Below the pieces are notes generated by a model. That model did not search any database. It was given only the letters and a program-made list of their open reading frames with translations, and was not told the origin of the DNA. The translations under genes and the position numbers were made by a program. A stretch of DNA of 64,000 nucleotides. Origin: Chryseomicrobium palamuruense (GTDB taxonomy: Bacteria; Bacillota; Bacilli; Bacillales_A; Planococcaceae). Position 1 is the first letter of the stretch, and each line of letters begins with the position of its first letter. Below are positions 8,950 through 16,783 of the stretch, piece after piece. The stretch is taken from assembly GCF_042649045.1 (NCBI RefSeq), contig NZ_JBHSEF010000009.1, positions 372,001-436,000 on the forward strand. Reading direction: 5' to 3'.

Positions 8950-9072
8950 GATAGATGTGGAACCGCCTGCTCCAGAAACTCCGAGAAAATCAGGCGTGTC
9001 CAAAGAGGCGTTCTTTGCCTCTATGGATGCGAATGATTTTGGAGTGTGTTTCTAGGCGGTGCAACTCGAAAA
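8950..9072. repeat. Imperfect palindrome, TAGATGTGGAG family, copy 2
   Basis: Same architecture as the element after glpX: left end AGATGTGGAACCGCCTGC, central GAGGCGTTC / TTTGCCTC, right end TTTCTAGGCGGTGCAACTC. The paired GCCTGC / GGCGG ends differ from copy 1 (CACCTGC / GGTGG) on both arms, so arm changes are compensated. That points to selection or copying as a hairpin. Confidence 0.8.
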
Positions 9073-9082
9073 TGCTAGATAC

Positions 9083-9118
9083 AAAAAGATGTGGAACCGC
9101 CTGCTCCAGAAACTACTT
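9083..9118 (+). repeat. Truncated left end of TAGATGTGGAG repeat
   Basis: Matches only the first 30 bases or so of copy 2 (AAGATGTGGAACCGCC then CTCCAGAAAC) and stops just before the tdk leader. It is a solitary half element and looks like a deletion remnant. Confidence 0.7.
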
Positions 9119-9153
9119 CATTTAACCTATAAAAAGAGGGGTACATAGACTGA

Positions 9154-9726
9154 ATGGCACAACTATTTTTCAAACACGGCGCAATGAACAGCGGAAAATC
9201 GATTGAAATTTTGAAAGTGGCGCATAACTACGAAGAGCAAAACAAACAAGTGATTATCTTCACACCAGCCATCGATACGCGCGATGATGTAGGTACGGTG
9301 GCTAGCCGTATCGGACTAAAGCGCAAGGCGATTCCGGTGTATAATGAGACAAATTTGTTTGACTATGTGAAAAATCAAGACGAGCGTATTTACTGTGTGC
9401 TCATTGACGAAGTGCAATTCATTAGCAAAGAACATGTGCTGCAACTCACACAGATTGTTGATGAGCTGAACATTCCGGTCATGGGCTTTGGTTTGAAAAA
9501 TGACTTCATGAATGAATTGTTTGAAGGCAGCCGCTATATGTTGACCTATGCAGATAAAATTGAAGAAATGAAAACGATTTGCTGGTTCTGTCATCGAAAA
9601 GCAACGATGAATCTGCGCGTCGATGAACACAAAAAACCTGTTCGCACAGGCGCTCAAATCGTAATTGGTGGCAACGACAGCTACTACCCAGTATGCAGGA
9701 AGTGTCATGCCAATCCGCCACTCTAG
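9154..9726 (+). CDS. tdk: Thymidine kinase
   Basis: Phosphorylates thymidine with ATP in pyrimidine salvage. It has 190 residues of the TK1-like type. P-loop GAMNSGKS near residues 9-16, the DEVQF metal/base motif (LIDEVQFI), and a C-terminal zinc lasso with CWFC and CRKC pairs. The N-terminus MAQLFFKHGAMNSGKS resembles the Listeria/lactic-acid-bacteria branch rather than B. subtilis Tdk. An AAGAGGGG ribosome binding site precedes the ATG. It is flanked on both sides by palindromic repeats. Confidence 0.95.
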   Translation: MAQLFFKHGAMNSGKSIEILKVAHNYEEQNKQVIIFTPAIDTRDDVGTVASRIGLKRKAIPVYNETNLFDYVKNQDERIYCVLIDEVQFISKEHVLQLTQIVDELNIPVMGFGLKNDFMNELFEGSRYMLTYADKIEEMKTICWFCHRKATMNLRVDEHKKPVRTGAQIVIGGNDSYYPVCRKCHANPPL

Positions 9727-9826
9727 CTAGATGTGAAGAACGCTCGTTCAGAAATTCCGAGAAAATCAGGCGGACTCGTGAGGCGCTCTTTGCCTCTACG
9801 AGGGCGAATGATTTTAGACCAGTCAC
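9727..9826. repeat. Imperfect palindrome, TAGATGTGGAG family, copy 3 (right end degraded)
   Basis: Starts at the tdk stop with CTAGATGTGAAGAACGCTCG, keeps the GAGAAAATCAGGCGG block and the GAGGCG / TGCCTC centre, but loses the TTTCTAG right end after GAATGATTTTAG. The 9827-9904 stretch that follows shows no recognisable feature. Confidence 0.7.
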
Positions 9827-9904
9827 TGTTCGCGTATACGCAACACGATTCAATATGTTTATGAAAATTGATTACGATTGTAAGAGAGTGAATTGGCCCA
9901 AAAC

Positions 9905-10022
9905 CGAAGACTTCTAGAGGATCAGAGTGCATCGGAGACCCCACAGTGGGGAGCAAAGCGCAAGCTTTGGGTAACCACGAGGAGGCTTCGGTGTGCTCCC
10001 TCAGAAAAGCGAAGGTTTTGGG
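9905..10022. repeat. Imperfect palindrome, second family, inverted copy
   Basis: Reverse-complement relation to the elements at 6905-7062 and 19950-20105, shown by GACCCCACAGTGGGG, then AAAGCGCAAGCTTTGGG, then AACCACGAGGAGGC. The opposite orientation shows it is not simply a terminator of the upstream gene. It ends about 45 bp before prfA. Confidence 0.7.
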
Positions 10023-10065
10023 ACAATTTACGATATTCCAACAACCAAAGAAACGAGGTGTCCCA

Positions 10066-11145
10066 ATGTTTGATCGCTTGCAAGCGGTAGAAGACCGCTA
10101 CGACAAATTAAATGAAATGCTATCCGATCCGGATATTGTCAACAACACAGACAAGCTTCGTCAGTATTCCAAAGAGCAATCCGACCTGCAAGAAACGGTC
10201 GATGCCTACCGAGAATACAAAGCCGCGAAAGAGCAATTAGCTGAAGCAAAAGAAATGCTTGATGATAAGCTCGACGCAGACATGCGCGAGATGGTCAAAG
10301 AAGAAGTGAATGAACTCGAAAAGCAGATCGGTGCGCTTGAAGACCGCCTACACGTCCTCCTCATTCCGAAAGACCCGAACGACGACAAGAACGTCATCAT
10401 GGAGATTCGCGGAGCAGCGGGTGGCGATGAGGCAGCGTTGTTTGCCGGAAGTCTATTCCGCATGTACAGTCGTTACGCAGAGACGAATGGCTGGAAAATC
10501 GATATCATGGACTCTTCACCGACGGGCCTTGGTGGATTTAAAGAGATCGTCTTTATGATTGCCGGAAACGGCGCCTTCTCGAAATTGAAGTATGAAAACG
10601 GGGCGCACCGCGTACAACGTGTTCCAGAAACTGAGTCAGGTGGTCGCATTCATACCTCGACGGCAACCGTTGCGTGTCTTCCGGAAGTGGAAGAAGTGGA
10701 CGTTGAGATTCATGACAAAGACATTCGCTTTGATGCATATGCCTCTTCAGGGGCCGGTGGGCAATCTGTAAATACAACGATGTCTGCGGTTCGTTTGACG
10801 CACATTCCTACAAACACCGTAGTGACATGTCAGGACGAAAAATCGCAGATCAAGAACAAAGAGAAAGCGATGAAAGTTCTTCGTGCACGTGTGGCGGACA
10901 AGTACCGTCAAGAAGCACAAGCAGAATACGACGCAGTTCGTAAGTCTGCAGTGGGTACAGGTGACCGTTCTGAGCGTATTCGTACGTACAATTTCCCGCA
11001 AAACCGTGTCACAGATCACCGCATCGGCTTGACGATTCAAAAACTCGACCAGATCATGGAAGGGAAACTCGATGAAGTCATCGAGGCATTGATCATCGAA
11101 GACCAAGCGGAAAAGATGGACAAGATGAATGAAAGCACACTTTAA
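10066..11145 (+). CDS. prfA: Peptide chain release factor 1
   Basis: Recognises UAA and UAG stops and releases the nascent peptide. The frame opens at 9946 through a palindromic repeat, but the true start is the ATG at 10066, preceded by GAGGTG and giving MFDRLQAVEDRYDKLNEML (359 residues, family length). The N-terminal coiled region is followed by the PCRF domain and the GGQ peptidyl-hydrolysis loop (SGAGGQSVNTT) near residue 230, the site that PrmC methylates. It overlaps prmC by 17 bases, so the two are translationally coupled. Confidence 0.96.
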   Translation: MFDRLQAVEDRYDKLNEMLSDPDIVNNTDKLRQYSKEQSDLQETVDAYREYKAAKEQLAEAKEMLDDKLDADMREMVKEEVNELEKQIGALEDRLHVLLIPKDPNDDKNVIMEIRGAAGGDEAALFAGSLFRMYSRYAETNGWKIDIMDSSPTGLGGFKEIVFMIAGNGAFSKLKYENGAHRVQRVPETESGGRIHTSTATVACLPEVEEVDVEIHDKDIRFDAYASSGAGGQSVNTTMSAVRLTHIPTNTVVTCQDEKSQIKNKEKAMKVLRARVADKYRQEAQAEYDAVRKSAVGTGDRSERIRTYNFPQNRVTDHRIGLTIQKLDQIMEGKLDEVIEALIIEDQAEKMDKMNESTL

Positions 11146-11986
11146 TTCCTATCAAGAAGCCCTCGCGTGGGCTTCTTCGTATTTACAGACACGCGGTCGC
11201 GAGGAACTGGCGGCACGATTTTTCCTGCAGGACATAAGTGAGCTGAATTATACAGACCTCATGATGTGTCTGCAGGACGAGATGCCGGAAGTCATCCAAA
11301 CCCGTTTCATAGAAGGAATCGAGGCCATTGGGGAAGGCATGCCCTATCAATATATCGTAGGTAAAGCAGAATTCTACGGACGGCACTTTTTCGTGACGCC
11401 CGCAACGCTTATTCCTCGTCCGGAAACGGAAGAACTGATCGAGCAGGTGGTGGCGCGCAAGAAAGCGTTGTTTGGTCAGGCACCTGTGAACCTCGCGGAT
11501 GTCGGGACAGGAACGGGCTGTATCGCCGTGACGTTAAAGCTGGAGATGCATGAAGCCGATGTGGTGGCGGTGGACATTTCCGGGGAAGCTTTAGAAGTGG
11601 CAACTAAAAATGCAGTGAACTTAGGTGCCGACGTGACATTTTTACAAGGGGATTTGACGGCTCCTATAGAAGCGCGCAGTTTGGATGTTTTCGTCTCAAA
11701 CCCCCCATATATCGCGGAATCGGAAAAGGTGGACATGACCGATACCGTACTCGCGCATGAACCGCATCTCGCGCTGTTCGCAGAGGATGAAGGGCTGTAT
11801 TTCTATAAACGCATCATCCAGCGCCTTCCGGTCGTGATGAAAGAGAAAGGACTCATCGCCTTTGAAATTGGCTATTTACAAGGTCCGGCGGTGGCTCGTT
11901 TGTTACAAGATGCCTTTCCGGAAGCGGTGGTGGACGTCGTGGCAGACTTAAATGGACGAGACCGAATGGTTTTTGCAACTCTTTGA
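11129..11986 (+). CDS. prmC: Release factor glutamine methyltransferase PrmC
   Basis: Methylates the Gln of the GGQ motif of release factors using S-adenosylmethionine. It has 285 residues with an N-terminal helical domain (1-80) and a Rossmann methyltransferase fold: SAM-binding DVGTGTGCIAVTL and the amide-binding motif VSNPPYI near residue 190. It overlaps the end of prfA, as is usual for this substrate-enzyme pair. Confidence 0.95.
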   Translation: MKAHFNSYQEALAWASSYLQTRGREELAARFFLQDISELNYTDLMMCLQDEMPEVIQTRFIEGIEAIGEGMPYQYIVGKAEFYGRHFFVTPATLIPRPETEELIEQVVARKKALFGQAPVNLADVGTGTGCIAVTLKLEMHEADVVAVDISGEALEVATKNAVNLGADVTFLQGDLTAPIEARSLDVFVSNPPYIAESEKVDMTDTVLAHEPHLALFAEDEGLYFYKRIIQRLPVVMKEKGLIAFEIGYLQGPAVARLLQDAFPEAVVDVVADLNGRDRMVFATL

Positions 11987-12033
11987 ATAGAATAAAAGAT
12001 TTGGGGTCATGCTGAGGTCAAGGGGGAATCGGC

Positions 12034-12504
12034 ATGACTCGTTTTTATGACACAGTAAAGCGTTTTGAAGCGGTGGAAAGTTTTTTATGGGGACTGCTCG
12101 CAGTTGTAGGCGTGCTTGTCTGGCTTGGCGGAAGCGTTGCCGATGAACCACGTGTACGTGTGGTGGCGGATAATAATAGCAGGGCGGCACAAGAAGTGAA
12201 ACAGGAGACCGCGCAGGCACTTGATCTTGCGAAAGTGGAGACGTTAGAAGAAGTTTTGTATCCACCGAAACGAGTGGGGGGCGTGGTGACTCCTCAAGGC
12301 GTTTATCTCGGACATGACGTGCGGCTCGGGGATGGACGTGGGGATAACTTTTGGTGTATCCTCGTAAAAAACAGTTGTTACGATGAGCAAGATGTTGAAG
12401 AACCAAAATCGTTCTTTGTGATGCTCTGGAAACGGTGGTTTTCCACAGACGACGTAGCAACTCATCCACAAGATGGGGATAAGGTAAGTAAAGAAGAAGG
12501 ATGA
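12034..12504 (+). CDS. spoIIR: Stage II sporulation protein R, shortened
   Basis: In B. subtilis SpoIIR is secreted from the forespore and triggers SpoIIGA to process pro-sigma-E in the mother cell. This copy has only 156 residues against roughly 220 in the family. It keeps a membrane/signal segment (18-34), the start of the conserved domain (RVRVVADNNS, 40-49) and the C-terminal signature PPKRVGGVVTPQGVY...GDGRGDNFWC (77-108), but the helical middle is cut to about 25 residues. An AAGGGGGAA ribosome binding site is present, no frameshift is seen, and the position between prmC and ywlC matches B. subtilis. The identification is good; whether it still works is open. Confidence 0.82.
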   Translation: MTRFYDTVKRFEAVESFLWGLLAVVGVLVWLGGSVADEPRVRVVADNNSRAAQEVKQETAQALDLAKVETLEEVLYPPKRVGGVVTPQGVYLGHDVRLGDGRGDNFWCILVKNSCYDEQDVEEPKSFFVMLWKRWFSTDDVATHPQDGDKVSKEEG

Positions 12505-12510
12505 CGCAAA

Positions 12511-13530
12511 ATGACAAAGATTTTAGTTGTGGACAGTGCTGGGGATAACATAGAAAGTTATGCACGAGTTGTGGACAAGTGGCTGGCGGGGGACGTTGTT
12601 GCCTTCCCAACAGAGACGGTTTACGGACTTGGAGCAGACGCACGCAATGCGGAAGCCGTTGCGAAAATTTTCGAAGCGAAGAGTCGCCCAGCAGACAACC
12701 CACTCATTGTACATATCGCAGAAACCAAGCAACTGCAAGGGATTGCGGCATCGGTGCCTAAAAAAGCAAAGCGTGCCATGGATGCATTCTGGCCAGGACC
12801 ATTTACTGCGATTCTCCCTGTAGTGTCAGGTGCTGTTGCGGAAAATGTCACGGCTGGGTTATCCACAGTCGGTGTTCGCATGCCGTCACATCCAGTGGCG
12901 CGAGAGCTCTTGAAGCAAGCCGGAATTCCGATTGCTGCGCCCAGTGCGAACCGCAGCGGCAAGCCAAGCCCAACCTCGGCAAGCCATGTAGCGGAAGATC
13001 TCGACGGGCGCATTCCATTGATTGTGGACGGCGGCCCCGCGACAGCGGGTCTCGAGTCCACCGTGGTGGACTTCTCCGTCGAGCCCCCAGCGCTACTGCG
13101 CCCGGGCTCGGTGACGGAAGAGATGCTCATCGCCGTCGTCGGCGAAGTGCAAGGCGCCGGCCGTCTGCGTGAAGAGCAGGCGCCGAAAGCGCCGGGAATG
13201 AAGTACACGCACTATGCGCCAGATGCGCCCGTGCGGCTCGCGTTCCTCGAAGAGGACGGCGTGGCCGAGAAGCTTGCGCGGCTCCGCGAAGCGGGCCGGC
13301 GCGTGGCGCTTGTGGCGGTGGAGGAGCACCGCGGCTTACCGCATGACGCGTTCCTGTCGCTCGGCAAGGCCGGCGACTGGGCTGGCATCAGTCGCGAGCT
13401 GTTTGCTGCGCTGCGCGCGTGCAACCAGCTGGATGTCGACGTCATCGTCGCGGGCGCCTACCCGAGGGAAGGCCTTGGCCAAGCGCTGATGAACCGCCTC
13501 GAGAAGGCGGCGGGCGGCGAGTACTTATGA
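12511..13530 (+). CDS. ywlC: L-threonylcarbamoyladenylate synthase (Sua5/YwlC)
   Basis: Makes threonylcarbamoyl-AMP from threonine, bicarbonate and ATP for the t6A modification at position 37 of ANN-decoding tRNAs. It has 339 residues: an N-terminal YrdC domain (about 15-210; FPTETVYGLGADA, KSRPADNPLIVH, PSANRSGKPSPT) and a C-terminal Sua5 domain (about 235-335) joined by the linker PGMKYTHYAP. It starts seven bases after spoIIR. From about 13000 to the stop the DNA is sharply GC-richer than its surroundings (46 of 60 bases in 13261-13320), although the protein remains a normal Sua5. Confidence 0.94.
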   Translation: MTKILVVDSAGDNIESYARVVDKWLAGDVVAFPTETVYGLGADARNAEAVAKIFEAKSRPADNPLIVHIAETKQLQGIAASVPKKAKRAMDAFWPGPFTAILPVVSGAVAENVTAGLSTVGVRMPSHPVARELLKQAGIPIAAPSANRSGKPSPTSASHVAEDLDGRIPLIVDGGPATAGLESTVVDFSVEPPALLRPGSVTEEMLIAVVGEVQGAGRLREEQAPKAPGMKYTHYAPDAPVRLAFLEEDGVAEKLARLREAGRRVALVAVEEHRGLPHDAFLSLGKAGDWAGISRELFAALRACNQLDVDVIVAGAYPREGLGQALMNRLEKAAGGEYL

Positions 13531-13552
13531 TGACTCGAAAGGAGGGAATGGG

Positions 13553-13990
13553 ATGAAAATCGTATTTGTATGTACAGGAAACACGTGCCGTAGCCCGATG
13601 GCCGCTGCCATTTGGCGAGAGCAAGGCATCGAAGTGCAGTCGGCAGGCGTCCACGCAGCGCACGGCGCACCGATGTCACACTTTGCGCAACAGGCGCTTG
13701 CGGAAAAAGGATTACCTGCGGAGCACTCGTCACAACCGGTAACGGCAGAGTTACTAGAGTGGGCAGACGTGGTGCTCACCATGACTTCTTCCCATAAAGA
13801 AGCAATTCTTTATCGCTTCCCTCACGTGGAAGACAAAGTCTACACTTACGCAGAGTATGCAGCCCCCGATAATCCGTTCGAAATCGCGGACCCGTTCGGT
13901 GGTACATTGCAAGACTACCAGTTCACTCTTTATCAATTAGAAGAATTACAGAAACAGATGCTCATGCGTCTCGAAAAAAACTCCGACTGA
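13553..13990 (+). CDS. ywlE: Protein arginine phosphatase YwlE
   Basis: Low-molecular-weight phosphatase of 145 residues. Catalytic loop CTGNTCRS (Cys7 to Arg13) and general acid Asp113 in ADPFGG. Thr11 in the loop is the residue that gives B. subtilis YwlE its preference for phosphoarginine over phosphotyrosine, so it should reverse McsB arginine phosphorylation in the stress response. AAAGGAGGG precedes the ATG at 13553; an upstream in-frame ATG overlaps that ribosome binding site. The stop codon lies within the loop of the terminator. Confidence 0.93.
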   Translation: MKIVFVCTGNTCRSPMAAAIWREQGIEVQSAGVHAAHGAPMSHFAQQALAEKGLPAEHSSQPVTAELLEWADVVLTMTSSHKEAILYRFPHVEDKVYTYAEYAAPDNPFEIADPFGGTLQDYQFTLYQLEELQKQMLMRLEKNSD

Positions 13991-14016
13991 GGATTTTCCT
14001 CGGGTCGGAGTTTTTT
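13975..14016 (+). terminator. Terminator overlapping the ywlE stop
   Basis: AAAAAACTCCGAC (13975-13987) pairs with GTCGGAGTTTTTT (14004-14016), with an extra GAGGA / TCCTC stem in the loop. The last codons of ywlE form the left arm. Confidence 0.92.
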
Positions 14017-14044
14017 GAGTTAAAAGATTTAGCAACACCCCTGA

Positions 14045-14215
14045 AAAAGAGCGAGGTCCATTCTAGACGTTTACCCGGTCCATTTGAGCATGTTCCCCGG
14101 TCCAATTTCAGCATATTAATCATTCAACCATGTTCGTGGGTCCATTTTCGGCATCTACCCGGTCTAATCAGGCTTGTTACCCGGTCCATTCCAGAACACT
14201 ACCCGGTCCATTGAA
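14045..14215. repeat. Degenerate 21-22 bp tandem repeats, GGTCCATT motif
   Basis: This spacer (14017-14405) holds about seven copies of GGTCCATT, each followed by 7-8 variable bases and TTACCC or CTACCC, so the unit is ACCCGGTCCATT every 21-22 bp. One copy has an insertion of about 14 bp. The same motif occurs at 47218-47275. The rest of the spacer has no gene that I can see. Confidence 0.75.
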
Positions 14216-14363
14216 TAATAATAAACAAAAATTTAACCCCTAATGTTTCAACCCCTATTTAGCAAAACCCACAACTCGAGTTGCGGGCAAATTAAACAGC
14301 TTCTTCCCCACCCCCAAACGTCCGACCTTTATCCAATATATTTTAAGAACTCCGAAATAATGA

Positions 14364-14369
14364 TATGAT
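14364..14369 (+). promoter_or_regulatory. Probable -10 element for rpiB
   Basis: TATGAT preceded by AATGA, about 35 bp upstream of the rpiB start; the -35 region (TTTAAG) is poor. Confidence 0.4.
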
Positions 14370-14405
14370 AAATAAGAACACACGAATAGAAATGAGGGAA
14401 ACAAC

Positions 14406-14849
14406 GTGAACATTGCGATATCATCGGATCACGGCGGCAATAACTTGCGCAAAGAAATCATGGGGCTGCTCACAGAAATGGGGCATCAAGTGACTGACTT
14501 TGGTCCACAAACCCTTGACTCTGTCGATTACCCAGACTATGCAAAGCCAGTATGTGAAGGCGTCGCAGGTGGCGACTTTGAAGCCGGCATTCTGATTTGT
14601 GGAACAGGTATTGGTATGTCCATTGCAGCAAACAAATATAAAGGGATTCGCTGTGCGCTTGTGCATGACGTCTTCTCTGCCAAAATGACGAAATGTCACA
14701 ATAACTCAAACGTACTCGCAATGGGTGAGCGCGTTATCGGACCTGGTCTCGCACGAGAAATCGTCGCAACATGGTTGACGAACGAATTCGAAGGCGGCCG
14801 TCACGAGACACGCGTCAATAAAGTTGCAGCCATTGAATCATCTAGGTAA
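14406..14849 (+). CDS. rpiB: Ribose-5-phosphate isomerase B
   Basis: Interconverts ribose 5-phosphate and ribulose 5-phosphate in the pentose phosphate pathway. It has 147 residues. Motifs: SDHGG with His9 near the N-terminus and the active-site ICGTGIGMSIAANK loop with Cys65 and Thr67. The start is GTG at 14406 after GAGGGAAACAAC. It leads a likely operon rpiB-ywlG-glyA with gaps of 27 and 12 bp, as in B. subtilis. Confidence 0.95.
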   Translation: MNIAISSDHGGNNLRKEIMGLLTEMGHQVTDFGPQTLDSVDYPDYAKPVCEGVAGGDFEAGILICGTGIGMSIAANKYKGIRCALVHDVFSAKMTKCHNNSNVLAMGERVIGPGLAREIVATWLTNEFEGGRHETRVNKVAAIESSR

Positions 14850-14876
14850 ACCACTTCTTTCAGAGGAGGAATTCGA

Positions 14877-15425
14877 ATGACCGTAACGAAGGAATGGCAA
14901 GCTCAGCTCGAACAGCTACTCGCAGAACTGGAAGAACTCATCGAAATCAAACCGTGCACACTCTTTGTGGTCGGTTGCTCCACCTCCGAAGTGATTGGCA
15001 AAAAAATAGGAACAGCCGGGGCGCGAGAAGTTGCAGAAGCACTATTCGGGCCACTCGAAGAATTCGCTCGAAGAAAGAGCGTCTACCTCGCATTCCAGGG
15101 CTGTGAACATATTAATCGTGCATTGACGATGGGGCGTGAGACAGCTGAAAAATTTCAACTGGAAGAGGTCGCCGTGATACCTGTCGCTTCTGCGGGAGGA
15201 TCGATGTCTGCCTACGCGTATGAACAATTCCATGACCCTGTGGTAGTGGAACACGTTCGCGCGCATGCAGGTATTGATATTGGACAGACACTTATCGGGA
15301 TGCACCTAAAAGAAGTGGCCGTCCCGGTTCGAACGTCAATCAAATTCATTGGTGACGCCATCGTCACAACAGCAACAACACGACCTAAGCTCATTGGTGG
15401 CCGGCGTGCATTTTACGGAAATTAG
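14877..15425 (+). CDS. ywlG: TIGR01440/DUF436 family protein YwlG
   Basis: Conserved protein of 182 residues (UPF0340 family) of unknown activity, always near glyA/rpiB in Bacillales. A central glycine-rich stretch and the ending TTTRPKLIGGRRAFYGN are typical. The strong CAGAGGAGGAA ribosome binding site supports the ATG at 14877. No membrane segment or signal peptide is seen. A fold similar to thiolase-like or CoA-dependent enzymes has been suggested, but nothing in the sequence decides this. Confidence 0.88.
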   Translation: MTVTKEWQAQLEQLLAELEELIEIKPCTLFVVGCSTSEVIGKKIGTAGAREVAEALFGPLEEFARRKSVYLAFQGCEHINRALTMGRETAEKFQLEEVAVIPVASAGGSMSAYAYEQFHDPVVVEHVRAHAGIDIGQTLIGMHLKEVAVPVRTSIKFIGDAIVTTATTRPKLIGGRRAFYGN

Positions 15426-15437
15426 GAGGAACAACAC

Positions 15438-16673
15438 GTGAAGAACATTCAAGCCCAAGATTCAGCAGTATTTGAAGCAATGGAAAACGAGAAAAAGCGT
15501 CAACAGGCAAACATCGAATTGATTGCCTCTGAAAACTTTGTATCGGAAGCAGTAATGGAAGCACAAGGCTCTGTCCTGACTAATAAATATGCCGAAGGGT
15601 ATCCAGCGAAACGGTACTACGGCGGCTGTGAACATGTCGACATTGTGGAAAATATTGCGCGTGATCGCTTAAAAGAACTGTTCGGTGCAGAACATGCGAA
15701 CGTTCAGCCACACTCGGGCTCTCAAGCAAACATGGCGGTTTACATGACGGCCTTGCAACAAGGCGACACGATTCTTGGGATGAACTTATCTCACGGTGGC
15801 CATTTGACACACGGATCACCTGTTAACTTCAGTGGTATTCAGTACAATTTCGTAGAGTACGGCGTAAGCAATGGGAACGAATTGATCGATTATGAAGATG
15901 TTCGTCAAAAAGCACTGGCGCACAAACCGAAAATGATCGTTGCAGGGGCAAGTGCTTACTCACGTACAATCGACTTCGCAAAATTCCGTGAAATCGCGGA
16001 CGAGGTTGGTGCGTACTTGATGGTTGATATGGCTCACATCGCAGGACTTGTCGCTGCAGGCCTTCATCCGAATCCAGTTCCGCATGCGCAATTCGTCACA
16101 TCGACAACGCACAAAACGCTTCGCGGTCCACGTGGTGGATTGATTTTAACGACAGAAGAGTGGGCAAAGAAAATCGATAAGACAATCTTCCCTGGAATCC
16201 AAGGTGGCCCGCTAATGCACGTCATCGCTGCGAAAGCTGTCGCATTTGGAGAAGCACTTCAAGAAGACTTCAAAGTGTATCAGCAACAAGTTATCAACAA
16301 CGCCAAAGCTTTAGCTGATGCCTTGTCATCTGAAGGCATCCGTATCGTTTCAGGTGGAACTGACAATCACGTCTTCTTGATTGACGTGAAGGGCATCGGT
16401 CTAACCGGAAAAGTGGCAGAACACGTGCTGGATGAAGTCGGCATCACTGTCAATAAAAACACGATTCCGTTCGATCAAGAAAGCCCGTTCGTCACGTCTG
16501 GAATTCGCATCGGAACTCCTGCTGTCACATCTCGTGGCTTTAAAGAAGAAGAGATGCGAGAAATCGCTTCAATCATTGCGGATCTTTTGAAGAACCATGA
16601 AGATGAAGCAACGCGTAAAAATGCCGCAGAGCGCGTGAAAGCTTTAACAGACAAGTATCCGCTATACGCATAA
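15438..16673 (+). CDS. glyA: Serine hydroxymethyltransferase
   Basis: PLP enzyme that converts serine and tetrahydrofolate to glycine and methylene-tetrahydrofolate, the main one-carbon source. It has 411 residues. The PLP Schiff-base lysine is K226 in TSTTHKTLRGPRGG; the N-terminal IELIASENFVS and tetrahydrofolate-site residues are intact. It starts with GTG at 15438 after TTAGGAGGAAC, 12 bp after ywlG. Confidence 0.97.
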   Translation: MKNIQAQDSAVFEAMENEKKRQQANIELIASENFVSEAVMEAQGSVLTNKYAEGYPAKRYYGGCEHVDIVENIARDRLKELFGAEHANVQPHSGSQANMAVYMTALQQGDTILGMNLSHGGHLTHGSPVNFSGIQYNFVEYGVSNGNELIDYEDVRQKALAHKPKMIVAGASAYSRTIDFAKFREIADEVGAYLMVDMAHIAGLVAAGLHPNPVPHAQFVTSTTHKTLRGPRGGLILTTEEWAKKIDKTIFPGIQGGPLMHVIAAKAVAFGEALQEDFKVYQQQVINNAKALADALSSEGIRIVSGGTDNHVFLIDVKGIGLTGKVAEHVLDEVGITVNKNTIPFDQESPFVTSGIRIGTPAVTSRGFKEEEMREIASIIADLLKNHEDEATRKNAAERVKALTDKYPLYA

Positions 16674-16682
16674 TCCATACAA

Positions 16683-16722
16683 AGAGTCACATTCTATTGC
16701 CTAAATAGATGTGGCTTTTTTT
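16683..16722 (+). terminator. Terminator after glyA
   Basis: Imperfect stem GTCACATTCTATT / AATAGATGTGGC with a short loop, followed by seven T. Confidence 0.85.
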
Positions 16723-16783
16723 GGGAGTTTTCCGTAAACTAAGTGTTACATCGGAAGTTCGCTAAATAAGGAGGAAAGACGAC

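Noticed and set aside
9946..10065. 40-residue N-terminal extension of prfA
   Set aside because: It reads through a palindromic repeat; the internal ATG at 10066 has GAGGTG and the family N-terminus.
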